Below are positions 34,688 to 43,510 of a DNA stretch of 56,697 bases, in pieces. The notes under the pieces are model-generated. The model had not been told where the DNA came from. It searched no databases and worked only from the letters and a program-made list of their open reading frames with translations. Every line of letters begins with the position of its first letter. The first letter of the stretch is position 1. Source of the stretch: Anaerolineae bacterium (GTDB lineage: Bacteria; Chloroflexota; Anaerolineae; JAFGEY01); assembly GCA_016931365.1 (NCBI GenBank), contig JAFGEY010000219.1:1-56697 (forward strand). The letters run 5' to 3'. Both the position numbers and the translations under genes were made by a program.

Positions 34688-36982
34688 TCAGCCCATTGGA
34701 TCGGAAAGCAACTGCTCACGCGTGCCCAGACGCACAATCGACTTGGACGCACCGAGCAACTGGCCCAGTTCTTGCAGTGTGATCCGCATAATCGATTCAC
34801 GATCGGTTGCCCGGTAGATGCGGTCGGCGATGGTTCGCACTAACCGCTCGCGCTCGGCCTGGAGTTGAGCCTGCTCAAACAACATTGCCGTCTGGATGGC
34901 AGTCGCCAACTGGTCGGCCATAATTTGCAGCACTGTGATATCGACCTCGGAAAAGGCCGCCTCCTGTGCGCTCTGGATAGTCAGCGCGCCGATGGCTTGC
35001 CCGCGCGACATCAGCGGCAGGGCCATTTCCGAGCGTGTGTCGGGTAGCAAGGGGTTGTCCACCCGCAGAACTGCATTCGCGCCCACATCCAAGGCAATGC
35101 GCGCGCGACCCAACGAAATCGCCTGCCCCACCATCGACCCGCCGCTAATTTCCAATTTGTGGCCGCGAGCCATCATTTCGCGCCCTTGCTCGCCAGTACC
35201 AGCGCGCAGCACCGCCCACTTTTTAGGCTCCTTGGTCCACTCGCCCGTCTCGTCTACCAGAAACAGGCCAACATAATAATAACTGAATCGATCACGGATC
35301 AACTCGACCGAGCGGTGAATCAATTCTTCTGAGTTCAGAATGCTGCCGGCCGCACGTGAGATCTCGGAGGCTGTTTGCAGTCGTTCAGTCCGGTTATTCA
35401 AGTCAATCAACAACTGCTCGCGCCCCGCTTCCGCTGCCCGGCGTTCGGTCACATCGACAAAGCCGACCAACAACGCCGGTTCATCGCCAAAAGTGATCAC
35501 TTGCAGTGAGGCAATCACCCAAAACGGGGTGCCATCGACTTTTTTGACCTGGAATTCATAGTTGCGCAAAACACCATCACGCCGCACAGCGCCGAGGATT
35601 TTCTTTCGGTCGGACAGATCGTAATAGAAATCTGGCGTCTGGCGACCAATCAGCTCCGCTATGTCAATTCCAAAGAGTTCGCCCAAAGGCCCATTGCCAT
35701 ACAAAACGACGCCATCTGTAACCCGGCTGACCAAGATCGGAACGGGAATCGACTCGGCGATCAGACGGAACTGCTCTCCGCTCTCTTGCAGGGCTTTTTC
35801 CATCTTTTTTTGCCCGGTTATATCGCGCGTCGTGGCTACCAACCCGATCGGGTTACCATCCTCGTCACGCAGCAGAGCAGCCGTCATCCAGGCAGGAAAA
35901 ACCGAGCCGTTGCGTCGGATGTGCCCCACCTCACCCTCGTTGGTACTTTCCTTCATTACCTTTTCAATGAACGGCCCAACCTCCTCTTTGAACTGTTCCG
36001 GATTGTGGAATGTGGAGAGATGTTTTCCGTCCAATTCCTTCGGTTCGTACCCGTGCATCCGCACCCAGGCCATGTTCACAAACTGGATGTTACCATCCAC
36101 ATCGGCCACGGCGATGCCATCGACCGTCTGCTCAACGGCCACACTCAGCCGGACAAGCTGGCTTTCGGCGCGAACCCGATTGATGTATCCGCCGATACGT
36201 TCGGCGACACTGCGAATATAGGCCGACTCGGAAGCGGCAAAGAGCCGCTGCTCAAGGTAGGCAATGTGCACCCGCCCGACTTCTTGTTGATCGATGACAA
36301 TGCCGTACGCAATCCGAGATGCGCTTTCAATTGCTTTTTCCTGGCCGTATACCTTGCCCTCAAACTCGATGGCCACCATCGCCAGTTCGGAATACTGCAT
36401 CGCCGCCGAAATAAGGTCGACGACGCGTTCCAGAAACGCTTCAACCGACAGCCGGGCCTCCGTGAGCCGTCCTATGGCCTGAATGGCGCTCAGTTGTTTG
36501 TTCTGCACTTCCAGGGCTGCGCGCGTAACATAGCTCTCGGTCACATCCCACTGCACACCGTAAAAACCACGGATACCCGTTTCTGACCTCTGCAACGAGA
36601 TGACAGAACGGATAAACCGCGTGCGCCCCTCTCGATCCAGTTGCTGCGTTACCTGGTCGGCAGTTTGATCGCCCAACGCCAGGATGTCGGCCAAGGCGCG
36701 CTCAGACAGTTCTGCGCCAGGAAACATCTGAGCAAACTTGAACCCGCTTCCGAGCATCGCCTCGTGTCCATCAAAACCATACTGGCGGGCAAAGGCATCA
36801 TTGGCATCGACCAGGCACAAACGCTCGCACGCAGATTTAACTGCTGTATGCCGGTCATCCTGAACCCCACCAACTGTGTAACCGTCGGCAAAGGCAAAAT
36901 GATAAAACTGCGCTCCCAACACCTGCAATAACATATCTTGTGGCGCTATTTGAGCGGCGTTCAATGTCGACGGATCAGGCAT
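34688..36982 (-). CDS. Soluble PAS/GAF sensor without output domain
   Basis: 764 residues. A PAS-like domain is at ~15-150. A variant GAF is at ~165-270 ('IEFEGKVYGQEKA', the subtype shared with two neighbours). PAS domains follow at ~280-393 and ~400-515 ('GFVDVTERRAAE'), then one canonical GAF (~535-705, 'NPLLPDTRSEMALPLMSRG') and the shared tail (~710-755). It differs from all other array members in lacking the REAW linker and the second compressed GAF; the tail follows GAF directly. No membrane helix or output domain. The ATG overlaps the stop of the preceding gene by eight bases, so the two are translationally linked. Confidence 0.92.
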   Translation of the reverse strand: MPDPSTLNAAQIAPQDMLLQVLGAQFYHFAFADGYTVGGVQDDRHTAVKSACERLCLVDANDAFARQYGFDGHEAMLGSGFKFAQMFPGAELSERALADILALGDQTADQVTQQLDREGRTRFIRSVISLQRSETGIRGFYGVQWDVTESYVTRAALEVQNKQLSAIQAIGRLTEARLSVEAFLERVVDLISAAMQYSELAMVAIEFEGKVYGQEKAIESASRIAYGIVIDQQEVGRVHIAYLEQRLFAASESAYIRSVAERIGGYINRVRAESQLVRLSVAVEQTVDGIAVADVDGNIQFVNMAWVRMHGYEPKELDGKHLSTFHNPEQFKEEVGPFIEKVMKESTNEGEVGHIRRNGSVFPAWMTAALLRDEDGNPIGLVATTRDITGQKKMEKALQESGEQFRLIAESIPVPILVSRVTDGVVLYGNGPLGELFGIDIAELIGRQTPDFYYDLSDRKKILGAVRRDGVLRNYEFQVKKVDGTPFWVIASLQVITFGDEPALLVGFVDVTERRAAEAGREQLLIDLNNRTERLQTASEISRAAGSILNSEELIHRSVELIRDRFSYYYVGLFLVDETGEWTKEPKKWAVLRAGTGEQGREMMARGHKLEISGGSMVGQAISLGRARIALDVGANAVLRVDNPLLPDTRSEMALPLMSRGQAIGALTIQSAQEAAFSEVDITVLQIMADQLATAIQTAMLFEQAQLQAERERLVRTIADRIYRATDRESIMRITLQELGQLLGASKSIVRLGTREQLLSDPMG

Positions 36983-38759
36983 CTTGACTCACTCCTTCAT
37001 CGACAGGACGACTGGCGCTAGAAGCCAGCGTCTCCTCGGTGCCCAACCGGATCGCCACATGCGAAGCACCGACGGCGCGCTGAATCTCTTGCACGGCAGT
37101 GCGCAGCAGCGCGTCGAGGTTGGCCTGAGAGCGAACGCGGTCGGCAGTGCGGCGCAGCGTCGACTCCCGGCGAGCACTGCGCTGTGTCTCTTCAAAAAGA
37201 CGCCGCGTCTCCACAGCCTGGGCCACCTGCAAACTCACATCGCGTACCAGTTCGATCTCTTCCTGGCTCCAGGCCCGTTCCGACTCGCGCCGCAGCCCGA
37301 TGGTGCCGATCACTTCTTCGCCAAAGAACAAGGGCACGGCCAACTCCATTCCCTCGCCAGGCAATGCGGCCTCCGCGTCCGTGGCCCGTTGTTCGACCAC
37401 CAGGTCATGGCGGCGCAATGCTTCATCCATCACCGGCAGCCAGGCCCGGTTGTTCGGCCCCACCCGCCCCGTCGCGTAAAGATAGCCGCTCACTGGTTCG
37501 GTGCTGGCATAGCTCTCCCACGATTCACGCACGTAACGGCGAACGATCTCTTCCGAGCGCGCCAGCGACACCTGCGCTGCAGCAAACGAACGGGCATTGT
37601 CCAGGGCGCCGGCGATCTGATCGGCCATCGTCTGCATCGCAGCAATTGCAGTTTCGCTGAATGCCGCCACCCGGTCGCTTTGAATGGTCATCGCGCCCAG
37701 TACCTGCCCGCGAGAAACGAGCGGCAGCGCCATCTCGGAATGAGTATCCGGCAGCAAGGGGTTATCAAAGCGGCGCGCTTCTTCGCCTACGTCCAGGGCG
37801 ATGATCGCCTGTTTTTCAGCGATACACCGTGCGATCATCGAGTTCGGGTCGTCGAGGGCAAAGCGATGTTCCCGTTCGATCATCAACTGCCCGGCCTCGC
37901 CGGTGCCCGCGCGCAGCACGACCCAGCGATTCGGCTCACCAGTCCACGCGCCGGTTTCGTCGACGAGAAAGAGACCGGCGTAATAAAGTCCGAAGGACTC
38001 GCGCACCAGGTTCACAATCCGGCGTTCCAGTTCGACAGGATCGAGTACGGTGGTGATCGTTCGGGCCACTTCTGCCACCGCCTCCAGGTTGCGCGTGCGC
38101 TCGTAGACGCGCTGCTCCAACCCACCGCGTATCTCTTGCAACTCGCGGTTTCTGCGCACCAACTCGGCTTCGTTCCGGCTCGCCCGGCTCAACGCATCCG
38201 TCGTCCGAATGACGACCACGCGCAACAGCAGAACAGCAAACGCAAATACCAGTTCCAGCAGGATCAAGTCGACCGACGACGCTAACGGGCTCAGATGAAC
38301 CGGGATCGTCTCGGTCACTTCAAGGACGTACAAACCGGCAATTGTCAATGAAACCAACGCGCCAAAAATAATGATGGCTTTCCTGCCCAGGAGCAGCCCT
38401 GAAATGATGACGATCACAAAATAGATCGATCCGGTGCTTCCTCGAATGCCGCCTTGATCGACGTAAATCTGCCAGGTCACCAGGGCCCACAACGCAATGC
38501 ACAGAACGACTGCTGCTAACCGCACACGTCCCCGGCGCATGACGACAAGCATCGCCACCGATGTCGAGACGAGCACAACTCCAAAGGCGAGGTTGTACTG
38601 CCAGCGCACCGCTGAGCTCAACAGCACAAGCACTGTACCCACACAAGCAAAAAGCCCCAGCGCGATCAGAAGAGTGTTTAACAGACCAGCGCTGTTGGTT
38701 TTTTCCTCATCGCCTTCAAAGACAGGGGGCGAAAACCATCGTACAAGCCGTTCGAACAT
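36975..38759 (-). CDS. Six-helix membrane double-GAF sensor ('PPxFEGDE' type)
   Basis: 594 residues from the ATG at 38759. An ATG six bases earlier is too close to the GGGG ribosome site, while 38759 is seven bases from it. The N-terminus 'FSPPVFEGDEEKT' marks the same subfamily as the genes starting at 11197, 43510 and 53796. About six membrane helices lie at ~25-190, a coiled coil at ~195-230, GAF1 at ~240-405 ('NPLLPDTHSEMALPL'), the linker 'YVRESWESY', GAF2 at ~440-525 and the shared tail at ~530-572. No output domain. The linker is especially close to those in the hybrid kinase, which also reads 'YVRESW' and 'LRESWESY'. Confidence 0.92.
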   Translation of the reverse strand: MFERLVRWFSPPVFEGDEEKTNSAGLLNTLLIALGLFACVGTVLVLLSSAVRWQYNLAFGVVLVSTSVAMLVVMRRGRVRLAAVVLCIALWALVTWQIYVDQGGIRGSTGSIYFVIVIISGLLLGRKAIIIFGALVSLTIAGLYVLEVTETIPVHLSPLASSVDLILLELVFAFAVLLLRVVVIRTTDALSRASRNEAELVRRNRELQEIRGGLEQRVYERTRNLEAVAEVARTITTVLDPVELERRIVNLVRESFGLYYAGLFLVDETGAWTGEPNRWVVLRAGTGEAGQLMIEREHRFALDDPNSMIARCIAEKQAIIALDVGEEARRFDNPLLPDTHSEMALPLVSRGQVLGAMTIQSDRVAAFSETAIAAMQTMADQIAGALDNARSFAAAQVSLARSEEIVRRYVRESWESYASTEPVSGYLYATGRVGPNNRAWLPVMDEALRRHDLVVEQRATDAEAALPGEGMELAVPLFFGEEVIGTIGLRRESERAWSQEEIELVRDVSLQVAQAVETRRLFEETQRSARRESTLRRTADRVRSQANLDALLRTAVQEIQRAVGASHVAIRLGTEETLASSASRPVDEGVSQDA

Positions 38760-38780
38760 ATGCATACCCCTTTACCCTTA

Positions 38781-41588
38781 TCACACGCTGCTCTGGCTGC
38801 CGCCAGTGAGCTTGGCCTCCGGGCCCAAGCGAACCACGACTTTGGATGCATTCAGTTGGCGGCTGAGCGCCTCACTGGCAACGTGCAGAATGTCTTCAAT
38901 GTTCTCTGCCGCACGCACCCGGTCGACGATCTGGCGGGTGAGCTGTTCGCGCGCGGCGCGGGCCTGCGTCTGGTCGATCAGGCGCTGGTTTTCGGCCGCC
39001 AATACAAACTGCTCAACCAGGGCCTCGACGAGAGCGATCTCGTCTTCACTCCACGTCTGCCGTCCATCGCGGCGCTCCAGGCCAACGGCCCCCAAAACCC
39101 GGTCGCCCTGCACAAGCGGCACTACCAGCGCAGGCTCGCCGGCCTGCCGCGCCTGCCGTTGAGCATCGGCCTCGACCAGCGCCAACTGCACTTCGGGCAA
39201 CAGGGCTTGCCCCAGCGGATGGATATCTTGCCCCACCTGCTCATAGCCGGTCACATCGCGGGCACGCACATACTGCTCCCAGGCCTGGCCCTGATAGCGG
39301 CGTTGCACCTCTTGCGCACGGTCGAGTGCCGTCTGCGCCTCGGCAAACACGCGCGCGTTCTGTACAGCGACGGCGACTTGATCGGCCAGATTTTGGAAAA
39401 CAGCGATCTCGGCCTGGTCAAACGCTGCCTCTTGCGCGCTCTGCACAGTCATCGCGCCAATGCTCTGCCGCCCAAAACGCAGCGGCAGAGCCAACTCGGA
39501 GCGCGTTTCGGGCAGCAGTGGGTTGTCAAAGCGCACGACCAGATCTCCCTCGGTCTGTTTGACGCCATAAACGCTCGTCGCCACACATTGCCCGATCATC
39601 GACTCACCGCCGATCGGCAGCCGCCAGCCCTGCGCCAGCATCGCCAGCCCTGCTTCGCCGGTTCCGGCATGGAGAACAGCATACTCTTTGGCCTCGTCGA
39701 CGATAAACAAGCCCACGTAATACAGGCCGAACCGATCGCGCACCAGATCGACCACCCGGGGCAGCAGCCGCTCGATGTCCAGTTCAGAGATGGTGGCACG
39801 CGTCACCTCGCCCACGGTCTCCAGGCCGCGCGTTCGCTCGACTACGCGCGCTTCCAGGCCGCCGATCAAATCGCGCAGTTGAGCGGTCATGCTGTTAAAG
39901 GCCGTCGCCAGCGCGCCGATCTCGTCCTGGCGTTCTACCTCGGCCTCCAACGTGTACGCACCGGCAGCGACGCGCCCGGCAGTATCGGCCAGGCTGGACA
40001 GCGGCCGCGAGATGTCCTGGCTGAAAAAGAGCGAGGCCACCACGGCCAATCCCACCGCGCCGATGGCCACGCCGATATTGAGCAGCACTATCGCCCGTGC
40101 GCCGCGCGTCACCTCATTCAGGTTGCGCTCAGCGATGATGGCTATACGCAAATTATCCAGCCATATCGAGGTTCCGATCACCGGGTCGCCGTGATCCCCT
40201 TCATAGACCTGAGGCGCGCCAGACAGGCGCTGCACGGCCGCTGCTGCACCTACGGTGCGCACCAGCCCTTGCACACCCTCACGGTGCAGCAGTGGCGTCA
40301 AGAGATGATAGCTCTCGTCGATCAGAAACGTCTCTCCCGTCTCGCCGAGGCCGGAACGCTCCTGCATGATCTCGGCCATACGATCTGGTCGCACTCGCCC
40401 TACCAGCACACCGGTCAGGTCGCCATAGGTATCCAGGATCGGCACCGAAACCATGATCTGAATCGGCAAGGCCGCCTCGCCGGCTGCTGTCGACGCGCCG
40501 ACAGCAGCCGGCGCGTCGGCTATCGTCAGCGCATAGGAAACCGGCGATAGATAAGGGCCTTCAAGCCCTTGTCTAAAGTAATCCTGATAGTCGTGCGTCA
40601 GCCCTTCGTTCTTTTGCTCGGTCGAAAGGACGGCGATGCCATCCAGGTTGAGGACAAACAACTCATCGAACCGTTTAGTGCGCTGGATGACGCGCTGAAA
40701 GCGGGTGCGCAATCCGTTTCGCGCGTCCTGGGGGTTCGATAGTGGATCGTTAATGATCGCGATGCGCAAGCGCTGAATTTCATAGGCCTCCGTCACCAAC
40801 GCGTCCAGATCGAGCAGTAAATTATCGGCGAAGGAGTCGATTGCGCTCTTTTTCAGCGCCGCCACCGACTGGAGCTGGCTCAGGGTCTGCTGCCGCACAT
40901 TGCTCAAACCGACCGAGACCGAGACCGCACTGCTCGCCGCTCCCACTAACAGAACCACGGCTACAAAAGTCACGCTCAAGCGCAGACGGATGGAGGTGAT
41001 CTGGCGGTATGCGCGCCAGAGTTCGGCCAACACCAACAAAATCACGCCGGCAATCAGCGTGTAGACCAACGCGATCAACACCACGCTCTGCGTGGCATCA
41101 AAACGCGACCAAAGCGGGTAGGCGTTCAAGAGTGCATCAACGCCAAAGGTCAACAGCGCTACGCCGGCGCTTGCGACCCAGGCCCATCGAGCGCGCGAAC
41201 GCGGCCAGACCAACCCGGCCAGAACGGACGGCAAAACCAGCACGCCCAACCCAAAGCCCCAGGTGACCCCTGACCAGAGCAGCACAACCAGGGGCATAAC
41301 GATCAACGGGATGATCACCACAAGGAGAGCAGCCTGCTCCAAACGACCTCGCCCGGCCACCCAGCGCGCATAGACCAGGCCCAGGCCGCCGAGCAGCGCC
41401 ACCATCGCTGCGGCGAGCAGTCGCCAGTCAGGCAGCCCAATAAACGCACCCACAGTCAACACGACGGCCCCCAACGCCGCCAATGGGATCCACACGCCAA
41501 GCCGCCTGATCTGAACCAGACGCGCCTGTTCGTCAGTTAAATGCTCTATAGATGTTGACGATAAACCGGTTCGATTTTGAACCCTCAT
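38781..41588 (-). CDS. Six-helix membrane domain plus Cache/HAMP/double-GAF sensor
   Basis: 935 residues; AAGGGA precedes the ATG by eight bases. It combines two input types. Residues ~30-190 hold about six membrane helices. A further helix (~203-222) leads to a Cache-like extracytoplasmic domain (~223-478, 'DELFVLNLDGIAVLSTEQ', 'YGDLTGVLVGRVRPDRM', 'GETGETFLIDESYHLLTPL'). TM is ~480-500 and HAMP ~500-553. GAF1 is ~575-735 ('[15 protein letters not shown]'), the linker 'YQGQAWEQY', GAF2 ~775-870 and the shared tail ~880-920. No output domain. The architecture looks like a fusion of the six-helix class with the Cache-HAMP class. It is the first gene downstream of the palindromic repeat gap and may have its own promoter there. 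Confidence 0.92.
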   Translation of the reverse strand: MRVQNRTGLSSTSIEHLTDEQARLVQIRRLGVWIPLAALGAVVLTVGAFIGLPDWRLLAAAMVALLGGLGLVYARWVAGRGRLEQAALLVVIIPLIVMPLVVLLWSGVTWGFGLGVLVLPSVLAGLVWPRSRARWAWVASAGVALLTFGVDALLNAYPLWSRFDATQSVVLIALVYTLIAGVILLVLAELWRAYRQITSIRLRLSVTFVAVVLLVGAASSAVSVSVGLSNVRQQTLSQLQSVAALKKSAIDSFADNLLLDLDALVTEAYEIQRLRIAIINDPLSNPQDARNGLRTRFQRVIQRTKRFDELFVLNLDGIAVLSTEQKNEGLTHDYQDYFRQGLEGPYLSPVSYALTIADAPAAVGASTAAGEAALPIQIMVSVPILDTYGDLTGVLVGRVRPDRMAEIMQERSGLGETGETFLIDESYHLLTPLLHREGVQGLVRTVGAAAAVQRLSGAPQVYEGDHGDPVIGTSIWLDNLRIAIIAERNLNEVTRGARAIVLLNIGVAIGAVGLAVVASLFFSQDISRPLSSLADTAGRVAAGAYTLEAEVERQDEIGALATAFNSMTAQLRDLIGGLEARVVERTRGLETVGEVTRATISELDIERLLPRVVDLVRDRFGLYYVGLFIVDEAKEYAVLHAGTGEAGLAMLAQGWRLPIGGESMIGQCVATSVYGVKQTEGDLVVRFDNPLLPETRSELALPLRFGRQSIGAMTVQSAQEAAFDQAEIAVFQNLADQVAVAVQNARVFAEAQTALDRAQEVQRRYQGQAWEQYVRARDVTGYEQVGQDIHPLGQALLPEVQLALVEADAQRQARQAGEPALVVPLVQGDRVLGAVGLERRDGRQTWSEDEIALVEALVEQFVLAAENQRLIDQTQARAAREQLTRQIVDRVRAAENIEDILHVASEALSRQLNASKVVVRLGPEAKLTGGSQSSV

Positions 41589-41610
41589 CGACAGCGTCCC
41601 TTCTTGTTCA

Positions 41611-41748
41611 GTAACCGTTCAGGGGGTACATTTTGACAGGATTTACAGAATGAACAGGATATTTGATACTCGGACTCGATCTCAATCCTGTAAATCTTGA
41701 TCATCCTGTTTAAATTACCTTTGTTTGTCTATCTCCCTGAACGCTTAC
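41611..41748. repeat. Palindromic repeat element with internal ACAGGAT motifs
   Basis: Outer arms GTAACCGTTCAGGGGG (41611-41626) and its near-perfect inverted copy (41733-41748) differ at two of 16 positions. Inside, ACAGGAT-N11-ACAGGAT at 41636-41660 is mirrored by ATCCTGT-N11-ATCCTGT at 41685-41709. The whole forms a long imperfect hairpin in the largest intergenic gap of the array. Spaced ACAGGAT-type repeats are, from memory, common between genes in many environmental bacteria. It resembles a MITE- or REP-like element and may also act as a terminator. No coding frame is seen in the gap. Confidence 0.7.
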
Positions 41749-41818
41749 CTTGTTCACATACATCGCGCATCGACCTCTGGCGTCCACTGCACAAAAGCGC
41801 GGCGTGCGCGCTTAGCGC

Positions 41819-43510
41819 TCATCGTTCGTCTGACTCTGCCCATTGCACGAAAGCGCGCGAGGCGCCTACCGCGCGGGCCATCTCTTGCAGCGTCGTCTGC
41901 ATCAACTCGTCCCAGCCCAACGCCGCGCGCATGCGGTCGGTGATCTCGCGGGTGAGCTGCTCGCGCGTTGCGCGGCGTTGTGTAGCATCATAGAGCTGCG
42001 CACCTTCCAATGCCGCACTCAACTGGTCGGTCAGCGCCTGTAGCAGGCCGATCTCGTCCTCTGACCAGGCCGTGCCATCGGGCTTGCGACCGTCAATCAC
42101 CCCGATCACCTGATCGCGCACACGGATCGGCAGGGCCAGCGCATTGGCCATATCACCGCCAACCACCTGGCCGGTACGCACCGCCCTTTGCATCTGCGGC
42201 TCCCAGACGGCAAATGGAGAAACGCCGCCAACATCGCTGGCAAAGGCCAGGTCGGAGCGCGTTTTGAGCAACGTTTGCCATGCCTCGCGAGCCAATTCGC
42301 CATAGACGCGACGTTCAGCCTCGACGCGCTCCTCCACCTGGCTGAAAAGACGGGCACTATTGACCGCCACTGCGATCTGGTCGGCCAGGGCCTGCAGCAC
42401 AGTCACGTCCTCATCACTGAACACGTTTGACTCAGTGCTCTGCACATCGAGTACGCCAATGACCTCGCCGCGCACACGCAGCGGCAGCGCGATCTCGGCG
42501 TGAGTTTCCGGCAGATCGGAGTTTTCTCGAAAGGCAGCGTCCCGACGCACATCTTGAGCCAGGCGATAGCGGCCAGACTGTGCCACGTCGCCGACCATTC
42601 CCTCGCCCAGGCGCAGACGGTGCCCCTGTGCCCTCATCCGCGCCCCACCTTCGCTCGACGAGGCGCGCAATTCCGCCCATACCTTGCCCGGATCGACCAT
42701 AAAAACGCCAACGTGATAAAAGCCAAACCGTTCGCTGATCACCCCGACCACACGATCTAGCAATCCTTGCGGATCGCGCTCCACCGACGCCGCTTCACCG
42801 GCAATCGCTGTCGTTGCCCCCAGGTAAGCCTCGCGGCGTATCAGCTCGTCAGTCCGTTGGTTAACCAGCGCTTGAAGCTGCGCGCTTTGCTCCCCAAGTT
42901 CTGCTGCAGAGCGGCGCGCTGAATCAAGGGCATGCTCAATACCGGATCCTGCCAAACCAAGTAACACCGCCGCCATCGTAAATATGCCAACCCATGTCAG
43001 CCACGTTGACAGCCCACGCGCTCCTGTCGTCGTTGGTGGGAGCATCCCGGCGGTCTCGGCCATATACAGTCCCAATAAAATCAAAGCACAAAGCACGGTC
43101 ACAATCACCAGCGCCCGGTTGTTGATCAGCAAGCGGGCAACCATGATACTCAAGATCAAAATCGCCGCCATCGCCGCACGGACAGTACCAACAAAATAAA
43201 TATTGACAGCACCGAGGATCAATATTAGTCCAACCAATGCAATACTGGCTTGCCGCACGTACCCTTGCCGCATAACCAACCATAATACGAACAAAAGAAC
43301 GCCAAGCACAAGCAACGCAATGACAGTCTGGACATACGTGCCTGGCAGCAAAAGACCCAGCGGCACAAGAATCAATATCAGTGCCACGCCACCCAACAAG
43401 ATCGTATTCAACAAGGCTGCGATCCGCGCTGTTTCATCATCCTCGAACGAAGGCAGGGCAAAAAAGGCTTTGACTTTGGTCCACAGACTGGTTTGGCTTC
43501 CCGACTCCAT
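41819..43510 (-). CDS. Six-helix membrane double-GAF sensor ('LPSFEDDE' type)
   Basis: 563 residues from ATG 43510, which shares one base with the upstream stop (TAATG) and has GAGGAG eight bases before it. The frame extends to 43768 but that part is antiparallel noise inside the upstream gene. The N-terminus 'FFALPSFEDDETARIAALLN' places it with the PPxFEDDE subfamily. Six or so membrane helices lie at ~35-195, then a coiled coil (~200-235). GAF1 is ~250-400 ('NSDLPETHAEIALPL'), then the linker 'YGELAREAWQTLL', GAF2 ~440-510 ('VIGVIDGRKPDG') and the shared tail ~515-558, ending five residues later. No output domain. It is the last gene before the palindromic repeat. Confidence 0.92.
   Translation of the reverse strand: MESGSQTSLWTKVKAFFALPSFEDDETARIAALLNTILLGGVALILILVPLGLLLPGTYVQTVIALLVLGVLLFVLWLVMRQGYVRQASIALVGLILILGAVNIYFVGTVRAAMAAILILSIMVARLLINNRALVIVTVLCALILLGLYMAETAGMLPPTTTGARGLSTWLTWVGIFTMAAVLLGLAGSGIEHALDSARRSAAELGEQSAQLQALVNQRTDELIRREAYLGATTAIAGEAASVERDPQGLLDRVVGVISERFGFYHVGVFMVDPGKVWAELRASSSEGGARMRAQGHRLRLGEGMVGDVAQSGRYRLAQDVRRDAAFRENSDLPETHAEIALPLRVRGEVIGVLDVQSTESNVFSDEDVTVLQALADQIAVAVNSARLFSQVEERVEAERRVYGELAREAWQTLLKTRSDLAFASDVGGVSPFAVWEPQMQRAVRTGQVVGGDMANALALPIRVRDQVIGVIDGRKPDGTAWSEDEIGLLQALTDQLSAALEGAQLYDATQRRATREQLTREITDRMRAALGWDELMQTTLQEMARAVGASRAFVQWAESDER

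Noticed and set aside
38760..40550. 596-residue open frame on the plus strand
   Set aside because: It is antisense to the Cache/HAMP/GAF gene, rich in His/Arg/Gln with no domain, and typical of a shadow frame opposite a GC-rich gene. The same applies to plus-strand frames at 36984-38285, 20401-21606, 28726-29796 and 32849-33892.
41611..41748. CRISPR array
   Set aside because: The ACAGGAT copies are inverted and short, with no regular direct repeats or spacers. They form a palindrome.
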